Source of the DNA: Ophiostoma sp. CBS 140.51
Taxonomy: Eukaryota > Ascomycota > Sordariomycetes > Ophiostomatales > Ophiostomataceae
DNA: 64,000 bases
Direction: 5' to 3'
Assembly (NCBI GenBank): GCA_029298735.1
Contig: JANSLP010000115.1
Location: 1-64,000 of the forward strand
Shown: one piece after another, positions 11,001 through 21,000 of the stretch
Position numbering within the stretch: the stretch's first letter is position 1
Layout: every line of letters begins with the position of its first letter
Notes under the pieces: model-generated
Seen by the model: the letters and a program-made list of their open reading frames with translations, nothing else
Database searches by the model: none
What the model was told of the DNA's origin: nothing
Program-made: the position numbers and the translations under genes

Positions 11001-11917
11001 TCGAAGTTGTTAGAAGCTCCAGAATGCCGCCTGCCATGGTGGCCCGTGGTGGCGACTTTGAGGACGAGGGCCCGCCGCCTGGTATTCCCGTGGCTATGGA
11101 TGTGATCCGCAACGGCCCCATTGAGTCGGACGACGAGGACGAGGCCACGGCCAAGAACCGCCGGAACATTCGCAGCCGTGACCGCCCACCGGGTAGTGAG
11201 CCAAAGCCTGCCGAGTCGGACTTGCTCGACGAGGATGGCAACCCTGGTGACGAGAGCGAGACAGCAGACGAGCATGGATTCCTTCGCGTCTCTGATGCGC
11301 CTCCTCTGCTCCCCAGCATTGATGGCGGCGATAGCATTCATATGCCGAGTAGACTGCCGAGCCGTAATCAGTCAAAGGCCAGCCGGTACACTGCTGCTGG
11401 CGACGGCTACAACACCGGAGTCTTCCCGCCCAACCCGGTGCCTATCCTGGCCGAAGTTCCCAATCTACCCCGCAAGAGCTCCAAGCGTCCTATCTCACAC
11501 GATGGCAAGGCCCAGCCTGTATCCCACTACACGCCTTCCGAGACCGGTCGCACGGCATCTGTGAGCTCATCCCACGGTGGCCCATACCAGCACCAGCCCT
11601 ACTTGGCACCAGCTATCCGGGTCGAGTCAACTGGCAGTGGTGGCGGCCTGACCACTACGAGACTGCCCTTTGACCGTAACAACTCGCTTCAGGGACGCCT
11701 GTCTGAGGGCTCCTCCAACGCGCACACGGCCGAGGAGTTTGCCCAGGTTGACCTGAACGATAACTCTTCCAACAACACTGGCCCAGGCCGTGGCTCGCAC
11801 GAGGACCGGCCAACAAGCTACGGCTATGTCCAGCAGGGCAGCGTTAACCGCATTGACCCAGAGCGGCAGCCAGACCTCCTAGGTGCCTCTGCTGAGGTGG
11901 TCGACGAGCGCCACTAA
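8021..11917 (+). CDS. spr: TRP-like membrane protein (spray / flavin-carrier family)
   Basis: Single exon, 1298 aa from the first ATG (8021, context AAGATGG). Architecture fits fungal ML-like plus TRP-like proteins such as Neurospora spray and yeast FLC/Pkd2: a hydrophobic secretory segment (about residues 80-100, LVIAMLVVLLACIGIQ) ending ASA, a lumenal ML-like domain (about 100-280) with several N-x-S/T sites, then about eight or nine membrane segments between residues 285 and 670. A cytosolic tail of about 630 residues rich in Pro, Gly, Ser and acidic clusters follows. Family members act in Ca2+ homeostasis, hyphal tip growth and FAD transport; which applies here cannot be read from sequence. 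An in-frame ATG at 8213 would place the signal segment 15 residues from the N-terminus, so it is a serious alternative start. No intron signals needed. Confidence 0.87.
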   Translation: MDAHYDSQRTMAAKHLPSLANPPNNSPSGHIRRRLPREMSLQTSSSFSTTSRTNRIRRQLQLPSMALPHLRRPSTARTNLVIAMLVVLLACIGIQPASAVSVQFENCMPDDYVNNKDPVLLQWIPLYVEASFDTTTGDNRNLIVTMYGNVTGTRSSNPLPSWDSPLWNDTSDTDGKILREPDTTVATPKLTTLHSKIEVLTYEPWNNDTDFCATSLTNGVCPLGPVFNTSVIPYTDLPSVSMSNVFTTSYAFTSFSATFIIRYGDAASTTIGCVSATVTPSLGNLAWVIKFLPLLVLLAVGFATVFAGMYSPWGTADIFHWTSNYGRDPDLLRLVTPGFGDCLQYLQFIVLTGGLTLSYPGFYQPIVSQASWSTLMFNTTFVSKQTGIPNIVDGIYSTNGSYGLQNLGQLAGMGQVEDIWAGMMVWLLVIIAGVVILSQLGFAIQWIYRSVRRIPEEDLRSKNWPFSVGNLIRIVFNYFLLPLVSLSTFQFVVAPSSPDYTVALAAVTLAAILGFAAWLLYLIISTKPRAVLFDDLPTLLLYGPLYNTYSDEAAAYALSPFMVTLIRGIAIGAVQPAGIAQIILLAICEVVQIVTLQAIMPFHKQSSMNMYHTLFATLRFVTIMLMIAFIPALGVTEGPKGWIGYVILVIHAGILVLGFFLNAIQTLLEVIARMAGAGGDDVTGQTRGGLSKIFGMRQLSRRMPRRTAGAASRQSQMSSAGMLDSEEASKAGYVMPGGRLRSESAGSIGVLMNGKPGQRSSSALDNFSVEGGMAQAGRNLESGAGSYTPTTAGEMSNFSFLPSPNPNRLSGATGLFAGANTTPVEASDPYYRQPRRTRRPTVSQDNAPSPADRTRGSWASGDWGQGAVTPGGGPAPPAAAATGPNSNSAANAAAAAAIVAGGVPAITGDGDIEGQPSRGATPAPYGQPAFSPRTDYSTREVDFYYGVRGQRLNSDAPGRRLGTGPADPTGPMASAAGWFRTFIGGKTKEKGKGFEVVRSSRMPPAMVARGGDFEDEGPPPGIPVAMDVIRNGPIESDDEDEATAKNRRNIRSRDRPPGSEPKPAESDLLDEDGNPGDESETADEHGFLRVSDAPPLLPSIDGGDSIHMPSRLPSRNQSKASRYTAAGDGYNTGVFPPNPVPILAEVPNLPRKSSKRPISHDGKAQPVSHYTPSETGRTASVSSSHGGPYQHQPYLAPAIRVESTGSGGGLTTTRLPFDRNNSLQGRLSEGSSNAHTAEEFAQVDLNDNSSNNTGPGRGSHEDRPTSYGYVQQGSVNRIDPERQPDLLGASAEVVDERH

Positions 11918-12755
11918 TTCACGCTCAACACACATCCACATTCTCACATTCGTTACTTTCCCTCCCATACATCAACTTCGCCTTCACGGACATGATATAA
12001 TTATATGCGCATTGTCATGCGCCCAATGCTCGACGGATCACAAAATTTATCTACTTTTTTGAATCTTCTTTTGCTCTATGCTTTTGCACGCACGCTCTAC
12101 TTTTTTTCCTTTTTGTTTTCAAACTGTCTTGTTTATATCTTTTGGGGCGGCCTCTGCTTTTTTTCGCAATCTTTGCTTTTTCACTATTACGCACACAGCG
12201 ATTTGGCGCAAACCATTGGAAAGGAAATTTATGGGAAATGGGGAACCTTGGCCTTGGCCACACACAAACAAACGCAAACACTCTCGAGAGCATTTTGCCG
12301 CCAGAAAATAGGGCGATGCTACTATTAATACATCTCTTGTCATTTCACTGGCGATGAAAATTGATTTGTTATCACATGCGTTTTCTTTGACTTGTTTGGA
12401 CGGTTTTGTTTGTAATTTTTGGAGGAAACAGGATACACAAAATAAAAAGTGTTTTTATTTATTTCATTTCTCATTGTTGATTGCCCCTGTGACGTTATTT
12501 GTTGACTTGCGTATATGCATAAGTGGTGATTTATGCACTTATCGAGCACTCGACTTTTATGGTGAGATTTTTCCAAGGTCGCCTTATCAGCGATAAGATT
12601 TTTTTCTTTGGTCCCGCCATTGCCCCCAGCTACGACATTGCGACCTTTAATCTTCAACGTAAGCGGGAAGGGAAACTACATATCTTTCTGGTTCTCTCTT
12701 ATCGACTCATTTTTCATAACTTCACTTTTATTTCATTTTCGCAACACCTCACAAA
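11918..12755. promoter_or_regulatory. 3' flank of spray-like gene and ACL4 promoter
   Basis: 838 bp, AT-rich with T-tracts. The first half is 3' flank; the second holds the ACL4 promoter and leader, including a palindromic double GATA site (12583-12597) and a pyrimidine-rich stretch before the start codon. Nothing else supported. Confidence 0.5.
12583..12597. promoter_or_regulatory. Palindromic double GATA site
   Basis: CTTATC-AGC-GATAAG is an inverted repeat with perfect 6-bp arms and a 3-bp spacer. Each arm matches the HGATAR consensus of fungal GATA factors (AreA/NIT2 and relatives). It lies about 160 bp upstream of the ACL4 start codon, within the expected promoter. Binding is an inference. 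Confidence 0.4.
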
Positions 12756-14075
12756 ATGGCCAAAACAAGGCCTGGCAACTCCAAAAAGGGCCGCTCAAAG
12801 AAGTCCCACCAGAAAAACAACACACAGTCCGATGGCGCATCATCGCGGCCCAGCAAATCGCCAAAGGCCCTCGTCCAGGATGCTGAGGCGGCCATGACCC
12901 AAGGTGACGTCCAGATCGCACTGGCGGCCGCACAAAGAGCACAAAAGTCCCTCGAGGATGCTAGCACGGGTAACGGCAACAACAACATTGTCGTCGACGG
13001 CGTCGGTCTGGCGGCCGTGTACGCTCTGGTGGGCGAGATTCACCTTGAGAACGGCGACGTGGAGGAGGCGCGCACAGCCCTGGAACGGTCCGTGACACTC
13101 GACCCCGAGGGCACACTCCCCGAGGCACTGGGTGGCGGCGTGGACAAGTTTTTGTACATGGCGCAGCTCAGCGAGGAAGGCGGTCGCGACAGCATCCAGT
13201 GGTTTGAGCGGGGCGCCGGCGCTCTGCGGACCCTGGCTGGCCGGATAAACAAGCAGACAGGCGGAGAGGGTGCGGCGGCGAAGCAACAAAAACAGAGCGA
13301 CAGCGACGACGAATCCGACGAGCTGCAGGACGAGCTCAGCAGCCTCAACGCTAAACTCGCCCAGATCCTGTGCGCCATGTCCGAAGTCTGGATGACAGAC
13401 CTGTCGTTTGAGGACGACTGCGAGCAGCAGTGCGAGGCGCTGACGACGGAAGCCACACTTGTCGACCCTACATCCGCCGAGGTCTGGCAGACGCTCGCCA
13501 ATGTGCGCATCAGCCAGAGCCGCGACGAAGAAGCGCGTGCTGCTCTGCAACGGAGTTTGGAGCTGTGGGAGAACTTGCACCCGGCACACCCGCTGGTACC
13601 CGCGTTCAGTGTGCGTGTCAGTCTGGCGCGTATGCTGATGACGGTCGGCTGGTTGGCCAAGGCGATTGAGGTGACGACAAACCTGCTGCGCGAGGACGAG
13701 CAGTCGGTCGAGGTGTGGTACCTGGCGGGCTATGCGAACCACCTGCTGGGCCAGCAGCTCAAGGAGGCCGAGGAGGTGGACACGACACAGCAGCAGAAGA
13801 AGGACCTGTGGAAGGGCGCATGGATAGAGGCCCGCCGGTGCTTGGGCCGTTGCTTGCGGCGGTTCCAGCAGCAGCAATACGAGGACGAGCGTCTGGGCGA
13901 GCACGCGGCTGAGCTGTTCAGGGAGCTGGAGGCGACTGTCGGCCCTGCGACACAGAAGGAGAAGGATGAAGAGGACTACGAGGAGGAAGATGAGGACGAG
14001 GAGTGGGAGGATGAGGAGGAGGACGACGATGAGGGCGATGAAGACGAGGACGAGGACGAGGAGATGGCGGATTAG
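12756..14075 (+). CDS. ACL4: Ribosomal protein L4 assembly chaperone, TPR protein
   Basis: Single exon, 439 aa. The N-terminus is basic (KTRPGNSKKGRSKKS), residues about 35-370 are Ala/Leu-rich helical repeats of TPR type (for example DVEEARTALERSVTLDPEG and DEEARAALQRSLELWENLHP), and the last 50 residues are almost entirely Glu and Asp. This is the layout of fungal Acl4, which holds newly made Rpl4 in cytoplasm and nucleus until it joins pre-60S particles; the acidic tail would match the basic Rpl4 loop and extension. Start ATG follows ACAAA. It is convergent with GIR2 and near PUF6, so three ribosome-linked genes lie together. Confidence 0.85.
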   Translation: MAKTRPGNSKKGRSKKSHQKNNTQSDGASSRPSKSPKALVQDAEAAMTQGDVQIALAAAQRAQKSLEDASTGNGNNNIVVDGVGLAAVYALVGEIHLENGDVEEARTALERSVTLDPEGTLPEALGGGVDKFLYMAQLSEEGGRDSIQWFERGAGALRTLAGRINKQTGGEGAAAKQQKQSDSDDESDELQDELSSLNAKLAQILCAMSEVWMTDLSFEDDCEQQCEALTTEATLVDPTSAEVWQTLANVRISQSRDEEARAALQRSLELWENLHPAHPLVPAFSVRVSLARMLMTVGWLAKAIEVTTNLLREDEQSVEVWYLAGYANHLLGQQLKEAEEVDTTQQQKKDLWKGAWIEARRCLGRCLRRFQQQQYEDERLGEHAAELFRELEATVGPATQKEKDEEDYEEEDEDEEWEDEEEDDDEGDEDEDEDEEMAD

Positions 14076-14565
14076 AGACAGGTTGGGTTGGGCATATGCT
14101 TTATTTGGTCCTTATATCATTGCGAACTTATAGAATGGCGTTTTGGCATGGAAAAGCAAAGAGATTGGAGGAAGCAGAAGGGCTGCTTCGACGGCCAGAA
14201 CAGACGTTTAATGACATCAAAAATGGAATTTATGTTTGGTTTCACCTTGCGCATAGTATTGGATATATGTTTGTGGCCTGTTTATCTATCTATATGCAGA
14301 CAGAAAATCTCAATCTCTGCTATTTATATACATGTATGGCTCTTTTGCTCATACTAAGGCGATACAAGAGCCAGCGCCTCTCGCAAGTTCCTTCTGGCGT
14401 CCTCCTGTCGTACTCTTCCCAGTCTTGGCTCGGCATTCTCTCGCCTCACTAAAAGGTAGAACAACTAGAAGACCTGCGAGACATATCCAATCATATGGGT
14501 GATTGATGCCGCCTATGATGTGCTGGCCATGACCAAAAAAAATCTCGCTCTCCCCCTTTTCCTGT
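14076..14565. other. Convergent 3' region ACL4 / GIR2
   Basis: 490 bp between two stop codons of converging genes. AT-rich, with TATA-like and polyadenylation-like stretches. No coding or RNA gene seen. Confidence 0.5.
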
Positions 14566-15342
14566 TCATGCATCGATCTTGAGCTTTTGCACGTCGCCTG
14601 TCGGCACGCTGTCGTCCTCGTCTGCCTCCTCGTCGTCTTCGATCTTGCCTACCAGGCCCTGCTCCCACAATTGCCGGCCCGTCAGTTTTGAGCCGTCCTT
14701 GTTCAGCGTGCCTCCACTGCCACCGGTACCGCCGCTGCCACGGCTCTTCTTGGCCAGCTCGGCGGCTGCCTGCTCCTCGTCACGTTTCCGCTGCTCGGCC
14801 ATCTCTTTCAAGAAGTCTGTCTGCCAATTTGTAAACGTCTCGGGCGTCACGGGCGTGCCATGGAACTTTTTGTTCTCCTCGCGCTCAGCAGCAAGCGCAG
14901 CCTCCTCCTTGATCTTCATGGCGGCCTCGTGGCGCGACACAATCATCTGCTCAGCAGCGTCCTTGAGCGCCGATACAATCGTAAAGACCATGGCCATGCC
15001 CATGTTCTCTTCTATGGTCTCGGTCAGGCCAGCCAGCAGCTCGTCCTTGTCGTCGGCGACGCTGAAGAGAGGGTGCTGCTCGTGCTGCTGGGGTGGCGGC
15101 TGCAGCTCGAGGCTGGGCTCCTTGTCTGGGTAGTCGTCGGGATACTTGACTTGGAGGATCATGACTGGCAGCTCGTACTCGTCTTCAGGGCTGGCGTCAG
15201 CCGGCCTTGTGGCTTCAATGACATCGTCGGGCAAATCAAGCTTGATGGCGATGCGGAATTCGTTGTCTGCGATCTTGGTGAACTCGTCGGCGAAAATGGA
15301 CTCGAGGACCTCGGTCTCCTCGATCTGGTCTTCGCGACCCAT
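14566..15342 (-). CDS. GIR2: RWD-domain protein, GIR2 / DFRP2 type
   Basis: Single exon, 258 aa. Residues about 6-135 form an RWD domain (EETEVLESIFADEF, then LQVKYPDDYPDKEPSLELQ with the YPxxYP-like core), followed by a charged helix (EEAALAAEREENKKFHGTPVTPETFTNW) and a Gly/Ser linker, ending in an acidic segment (EDDEEADEDDS). The HGTPVTPE-F motif is typical of Gir2/RWDD1. Yeast Gir2 binds Gcn1 and the GTPase Rbg2 and associates with polysomes, so a role in tuning Gcn2 signalling is expected. Divergent from PUF6 with 465 bp between start codons. Confidence 0.9.
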   Translation of the reverse strand: MGREDQIEETEVLESIFADEFTKIADNEFRIAIKLDLPDDVIEATRPADASPEDEYELPVMILQVKYPDDYPDKEPSLELQPPPQQHEQHPLFSVADDKDELLAGLTETIEENMGMAMVFTIVSALKDAAEQMIVSRHEAAMKIKEEAALAAEREENKKFHGTPVTPETFTNWQTDFLKEMAEQRKRDEEQAAAELAKKSRGSGGTGGSGGTLNKDGSKLTGRQLWEQGLVGKIEDDEEADEDDSVPTGDVQKLKIDA

Positions 15343-15807
15343 GGTTGAGGATGTGTGGGAGTATGTAGGGAAGGAAAGCGTTGTTTATTAGAGAGCAATC
15401 CCCCTGTTCGTGATGTCGTGTTTCTCCTTCTTCAAGCTTCAAAGTGAGGGCAGAATTGCACTGCGGGGCACGGCGCTGTACCGTAGTTCCAATAGCGCTC
15501 TCCAGCGGCAGGAACGACTTTGGGGGAAAGAGTTGTCGCTGGACTAAAGTGTGTGGGGCACCACACGTCCTCCGTCCTATCCATATCAGGTCACCGCCCG
15601 GCATAATTCTGCCAGATAAAAAAAATCTCATTATCTCTTAGAAATTTTTTGTACTAGGCCTAAGTGTAAGAGAACTGGTCCCATTCCCCAGCCAAATCGA
15701 CCCTGCGATTCTCCCTATTCTCTCCCCCCAACCGCACGAATTGGTCTCGATTTCGGCACAACACAAAATAAACAAATACCAACGAATCTACGAGACGATA
15801 GCCGACA
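15343..15807. promoter_or_regulatory. Divergent promoter GIR2 / PUF6
   Basis: 465 bp. Contains AAATTTTT at 15642-15649, matching the RRPE core AAAWTTTT found upstream of ribosome-biogenesis genes in ascomycetes, about 160 bp before the PUF6 start. No PAC element (GATGAG) recognised. No ORF supported. Confidence 0.4.
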
Positions 15808-18000
15808 ATGTCTACCCCCAAGAGCGGTGAGAAGCGCAAGGCGGAGCCGTACAAGGCGACGAAGAAGGAATGGCAAAAGAAGCCCCGGCTGGAAGGCGGT
15901 GATGCACAGAAGCCGGTGAACGGTGATGGCGAGAACAAGAACGGCACAAGCCCGTACGAGAAGGGTAAGTCGAAGTCGGCGGACGAGGAAACAAATTACG
16001 GAAAGGGAGAGGCCATTCTAACAAAAAAAATTTCAGGCACATCCACGTCTCGCGAGGCACACGCAAAACAGAAGCAGATGGCCCAGGAACGCCGGGCAGC
16101 CAAGCCTCTCGCCGACGAGCTGGCACGGTCGAAGAAGCTGTGGGAGCGGCTGCGACGCAAGTCGCACGTGCCCAAGGAGGAGCGCCAGAAGCTGGTCGAC
16201 GAGCTGTTCAGTATCACAACGGGCCGGATCCGCGACTTTGTCCTCAAGCACGACGCCGTCCGTGCTGTCCAGACCGCTGTGAAGTACTCGACACCCGAGC
16301 AGCGCAAAGGCATTGCCCTGGAGCTGAAGGGCGCCTACGTGGCCATGGCCGAGAGCAAGTACGCCAAGTTCCTGGTGGGCAAGCTGCTCGTGCAAAACGA
16401 TGAGGCTACGCGCGACATGATCATTTCTGAGTTCTACGGCAAGGTCAAGAAGCTCATCAACCACCCCGAGGCCTCGTGGATCCTCGACGACGTCTACCGC
16501 ACGATTGCCACCAAGAAACAGCGCGCCATGCTGTTGCGCGAGTGGTACGGCCCCGAGTTTGCGCTGGCCAACACCTCGGCCACGGTGGACCCGGTCGCTG
16601 GCAACACAGAGCCCACCTCCGACCTGACGGAGATTCTGGAGAAGGAGCCGAGCAAGCGCGGTGTCATCAAGACGCACCTGCTAGCCATGATCAACTCGCT
16701 CGTCCAAAAGAAGCTCACGGGCTTTACGATCCTGCACGACGCCATGCTGCAGTACTTCTTGAACGTGCCCGCTGGCTCCGAGGACCACCGCGAGTTTGTC
16801 GAGATGGTCAAGGGCGACGAGGGCGGCGATTTGCTCAAGAATATGGCCTTTACCAAGTCGGGCGCTCGCCTCGTGTGCCTACTGCTGGCCCACGGCGACG
16901 CCAAGGACCGCAAGATCCTGCTGCGCACGTACAAGGACACCTTCCAGCTGCTCAGCGGCGACCCCTACGGCCACGCCATCATCCTGGCCGCCTGTGACCT
17001 GGTTGACGATACCAAACTGACCAGCAAGGCCATCTTCCCCGAGATCCTGGGCAAGAACGAAGAGTCTGGCACCGAGAACGTCGTCTTTGTCGCCAACGAC
17101 CTCAACGCCCGAACGACCATCCTGTACTTGTTTGAGGGCCCTTCGCGGGCACTCTTCCCGGCTAGCCACGCCGCCGATATCGCCCTTCTCGAGGAGATCC
17201 ACGCCATCCGCACGACGACAAGCAAAAAGGACCCCGACGTCCGCCGTAAGGAGCTGATTGCCGCTGTGTCGCCGCAGCTGCTGGCCGCCATTGCCGCGGC
17301 TCCCACCGAGCTCGTGGCCACGTCGTTTGGCTGCCAGCTGGTCACGGACGTGCTGCTGGGCGCCTCGGGCGACAAGACGGAGGCTCTCGCTGCCATTGCA
17401 CAGACCGCTGCTGGCCCGACTACCACGGGCGACGAGGATGAGGATCAGGAGGAGGGTGGTGCTACTCTTGGCGGCCTGTCAGGCGTCACTGTGGCACCGC
17501 ACGTGTCCCAGTCGGCCTTTGGCACGCGTCTGCTCAAGACGCTTGTTGCCGGCGGCCGCTTCGACAAGGCCACGGGCCAGATCAAGCCTGTGGACCCGCC
17601 GCTGCACTTTGCCGACGTCCTGTACCCGCAGATCCGCGAGCATGTTATGGAGTGGGCTACGGGTGCTGCCAGCTCGTTTGTTGTCGTGGCCCTGCTGGAG
17701 GCGGCCGACCTGGCCCCCGAGCACGCCAAGGAGCTGAAGAAGACACTCTCCGAGAAAAAGAACCGCAAGGCGCTCGAGAAGTCGTCCGTTGAGGAGACAT
17801 CTGAGCAAAAGGCCAAGCGCGAGGCGGCAGAGGCGGCAGCGGCGGCCAAGGAGGCTGCTGCTGCTGAAGCGGCCGGCGACAAGAAGGATAAGAAGGACAA
17901 GAAGGACAAGAAGAAGGCTGATAAGAAGAAGGCCGGCGCGGCACCGGAGCGGCCTGTGGGCAACGCAGGTGCCAAGCTGCTGCTGGAGAAGCTGGCATAA
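15808..18000 (+). CDS. PUF6: Pumilio-homology protein PUF6 (60S biogenesis)
   Basis: Exons 15808-15964 and 16037-18000, 706 aa after removing a 72-nt intron with donor GTAAGT, branch TCTAACA and acceptor TTTCAG. The intron length is a multiple of three and contains no stop, so unspliced RNA would add 24 residues. The basic N-terminus leads to Puf repeats (about residues 110-400: RIRDFVLKHDAVRAVQTAVKY, then ESKYAKFLVGKLL), a CPL-like region in the C-terminal half, and a Lys/Ala-rich tail with repeated KKDKKD. The family works in 60S assembly in the nucleolus and represses ASH1 mRNA in yeast; the human relative is PUM3. Neighbours ACL4 and GIR2 fit a ribosome context. Confidence 0.93.
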   Translation: MSTPKSGEKRKAEPYKATKKEWQKKPRLEGGDAQKPVNGDGENKNGTSPYEKGKSKSADEETNYGKGEAILTKKISGTSTSREAHAKQKQMAQERRAAKPLADELARSKKLWERLRRKSHVPKEERQKLVDELFSITTGRIRDFVLKHDAVRAVQTAVKYSTPEQRKGIALELKGAYVAMAESKYAKFLVGKLLVQNDEATRDMIISEFYGKVKKLINHPEASWILDDVYRTIATKKQRAMLLREWYGPEFALANTSATVDPVAGNTEPTSDLTEILEKEPSKRGVIKTHLLAMINSLVQKKLTGFTILHDAMLQYFLNVPAGSEDHREFVEMVKGDEGGDLLKNMAFTKSGARLVCLLLAHGDAKDRKILLRTYKDTFQLLSGDPYGHAIILAACDLVDDTKLTSKAIFPEILGKNEESGTENVVFVANDLNARTTILYLFEGPSRALFPASHAADIALLEEIHAIRTTTSKKDPDVRRKELIAAVSPQLLAAIAAAPTELVATSFGCQLVTDVLLGASGDKTEALAAIAQTAAGPTTTGDEDEDQEEGGATLGGLSGVTVAPHVSQSAFGTRLLKTLVAGGRFDKATGQIKPVDPPLHFADVLYPQIREHVMEWATGAASSFVVVALLEAADLAPEHAKELKKTLSEKKNRKALEKSSVEETSEQKAKREAAEAAAAAKEAAAAEAAGDKKDKKDKKDKKKADKKKAGAAPERPVGNAGAKLLLEKLA

Positions 18001-21000
18001 AAGCAAGGTGTTTACATTTTTGTTGATCTTATGCATTACTACTGTTCGTTCTACATGGTTGGCTTTGCATTTTCTCTCTTCATTCACATCTATATGCATA
18101 GAATAGTTCTTTTGCGCGGCGTTTGGCAATTCACTCTGTACCATTCTGGACGTTCTTTTGGTTCACTTAACTGTATACAAAAATAAGTGACAATGTTTAC
18201 TCAAAGCCCAACTCTTTACTCCATATATCATGAAATACGCCCAGAGTGGAGATGCCGAGCTAGAGTGGCACTGAAAAGCGAGCAGTTGACAGCGGAACCT
18301 TGCAACTCGCAGCAGGTGGCTTCTCTTCTTCTATTTGCATTCACTGTCCCGCCGAAAACTGTGCCGTTCATCTGCCTGCGAGGCTTCTTTTCAGCTTCTA
18401 TTTTGTCTTCTATCCTCTTCTCACGTAATACATTTAACAAATGCAACAATCTACACCAGCTTTCAAACGGAGAATAGTCCTGTTCTGGAACAGCGTTTCA
18501 AGGTTCTCATCCATACGAGCTCCCAAATGACCACGCCGCACTCGCAAAGTGCAAAATTAGTAAGATTATTTCTCTGCGCAAAAACGCCGCGGCCTTGAGG
18601 ATCAGGAAATAAAAGAGGATGCTGTGGGGAGGAGAAGAGAGGAAACAAGCGGAGAAGAGCAGAGGACAAAGTGCAAGAGAAAAAAAGAGAAAGAAAAGGC
18701 CCAACCAGAGGGCCGCATATGCAAAAAAAAGGGACTGAGACGTTTGTGGCAGGCTTTTGCTCTTTGCTACCAAATTTAGGCATGGCTGAGCCCTGGTAGC
18801 CCCCAAGAAAGCGAAGAGCGAAGTGTTGCCAAGAGAAAAAAAAAATAGGAAAATAAAGTAGAAGAGAAGTGGTGTGGTGTCTCTCGTGGGAAAGGACAGG
18901 GGTACGGCCCCTCCCACATATCAGTATGTTACCACACAGAACACCCACACTTCTGGACTCTCCCGCGAAATGGACAGCGACTGCATGGCCAACGGGGTGC
19001 TGCAAGAGAGGTTGTAGGTCATGAGAGCAGAGAACGAGACTTCGTCAAAAGGCGACGATCGGCGGCGTCTAATCGGGAGAACTAACAGTTAGGCGCCCCG
19101 GCACTAAAATCGCCCGGAAACAACCTAATACTGACATACACACCAAATGCTCTTGTTACAAGTGAAGAGTAACTGTGCCAAGTCAACAGTAGAAATCGAG
19201 AGAAAAATCAGGCGAAAATTGTGAAAGGGAATAATACGGGAAGAGTTGAATTTCTACGACAAGAGAAACTTCTCGGGCCTCTGCAACGGGCCACCTCATG
19301 ACAAGTTTCTCTGGTACAGTGCAGCCAACAGACAGCGTTTCTGGCCCCCAAGTTACAGGTGCACACGAAATGGTAAATCAACCCGCACATCGACAGTCCT
19401 TATTTACAAGGGTAATTTTCGCAACCAACCAAAAGTGCTGTCTGGGAATAAGTAATACTGAAGACGAGGTCCGGAGTATGTGAAAGTTTTGTTGCATCGT
19501 CAGGTTGTGATGGCGGCATACCCGAAGTGGAAAGGGCTTGCGCCCCTGCTCTTTCCTTGTTGAGCCTTGGTGCACCTTCCTCCGCTACCACCGCCAGCCT
19601 TTTACTTCTCGCCTTCCCATCACAACAGCCCCTTTCGCTATCTCTCTGTCCTCCTATCTTCCGTTTCTGTTGTCTGTTCTTTGGCATCCATTTTCTTGGT
19701 TTCGAGCTCTTTGTTTGTTTCTCGCTTCACATTTCCCCTCCCGCCCCTTTGTAATGAAATCCTGCATGGTGACTGCACACCTGCAAGCAGCAACACTCTG
19801 CAAGGCAAGATGGCCAGACATCACAAACTACGGCCTGCGAGGTGATGACTTCCTCCCACTGCACATTTTTCTTTCCTGCAACACAGAACGAAAAGAACGC
19901 ACTCCTCCAAGATGAGATCCAGCCACATCGGCTGCAATGCAATCACCAACAGTCCCAGCTTTGGTCTTCTGCGAACCCATGGATGGCGCTGGTCCGGGCC
20001 GTGTACTCTGTTCTAGTCTTGTCTGTTCCGAGTCTCAACTGGTCTCTTCTACCAAGACCTAGTACGGCAACAAGAGGACAGAGAGCGAGCTACAGATCAC
20101 AATGCAAAGGCTCTCCAAGACACTTGAAAGGCTCTACTAAACGCCCGTGGCTTCGACCATCACAAACACCAGGACAGAGCTGCAGGCTCGACCAATTCTG
20201 ACAGACGAGGCTGCGAGAAAGCCAACAAGCTGAAAAGAGGAAGATGAAGAGGAAGAGGCGGACGAGACGAAAAGGGAGAAAAAGAAGCCACCCGAAGGGC
20301 ACATCCCAGCCGCATCCACACACACCCGTCCAACCCGTCCAATGCAACAAGCCTCCTACTCATCCACACATCCACACTGCCATGCCCACGCAGCTGCGGG
20401 CCTGCTTGCTTCTTCCACATGTCGACATGCCAGTGATGCTACTCTTTTCCTCATGGTTAAAATTCGACGTATGATGGCCAGTGTCAGATTGAAGAGCGAA
20501 GAGAAAGATGAAGGACCGGAAAGATACTCAGTTTGTTGCAAGTACCAATATGCATTTCCTGATATCACAAATGACGGTCAAGTTGGCATCCCCACGGTGC
20601 TCTCTTCTGCACATCTTTTTTGTTTATTTTATACCCATGCCTCCCCTCTTTTCTTTTGCCCCGTGCCCATCTCGTTTCTTCTCGCTTGTTTCGCTCTTCT
20701 ATCTTCCTCTTGGACCTCGCCTCCATCATCTCTAGTCTCTCGTTTTTACTTCATCTCACGTCTCCACCCCTTCGCCTTGCAGTTTCTCTTGCTTTCAACC
20801 TTAAAGTCTATTTCTGAAAAGGAGCTAATTGATCGCCTATTCTCTTTTCTCTTTATTCATCCTACCTTATCCGCACTTGCTCCATCCCAAGAACAACACA
20901 GAGCCGCAACTGCCACTGCGCCACTGTCCGCTTCAGAAAAGAGGATCTCTTGGCGGGGAGCAGACTTACAGACTTACACTCTTGGCAACGGCTGTAAACC

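Noticed and set aside
12840..13904. 354-codon antisense ORF over ACL4
   Set aside because: Shadow of the TPR gene; Leu/Gln-rich with no family features.
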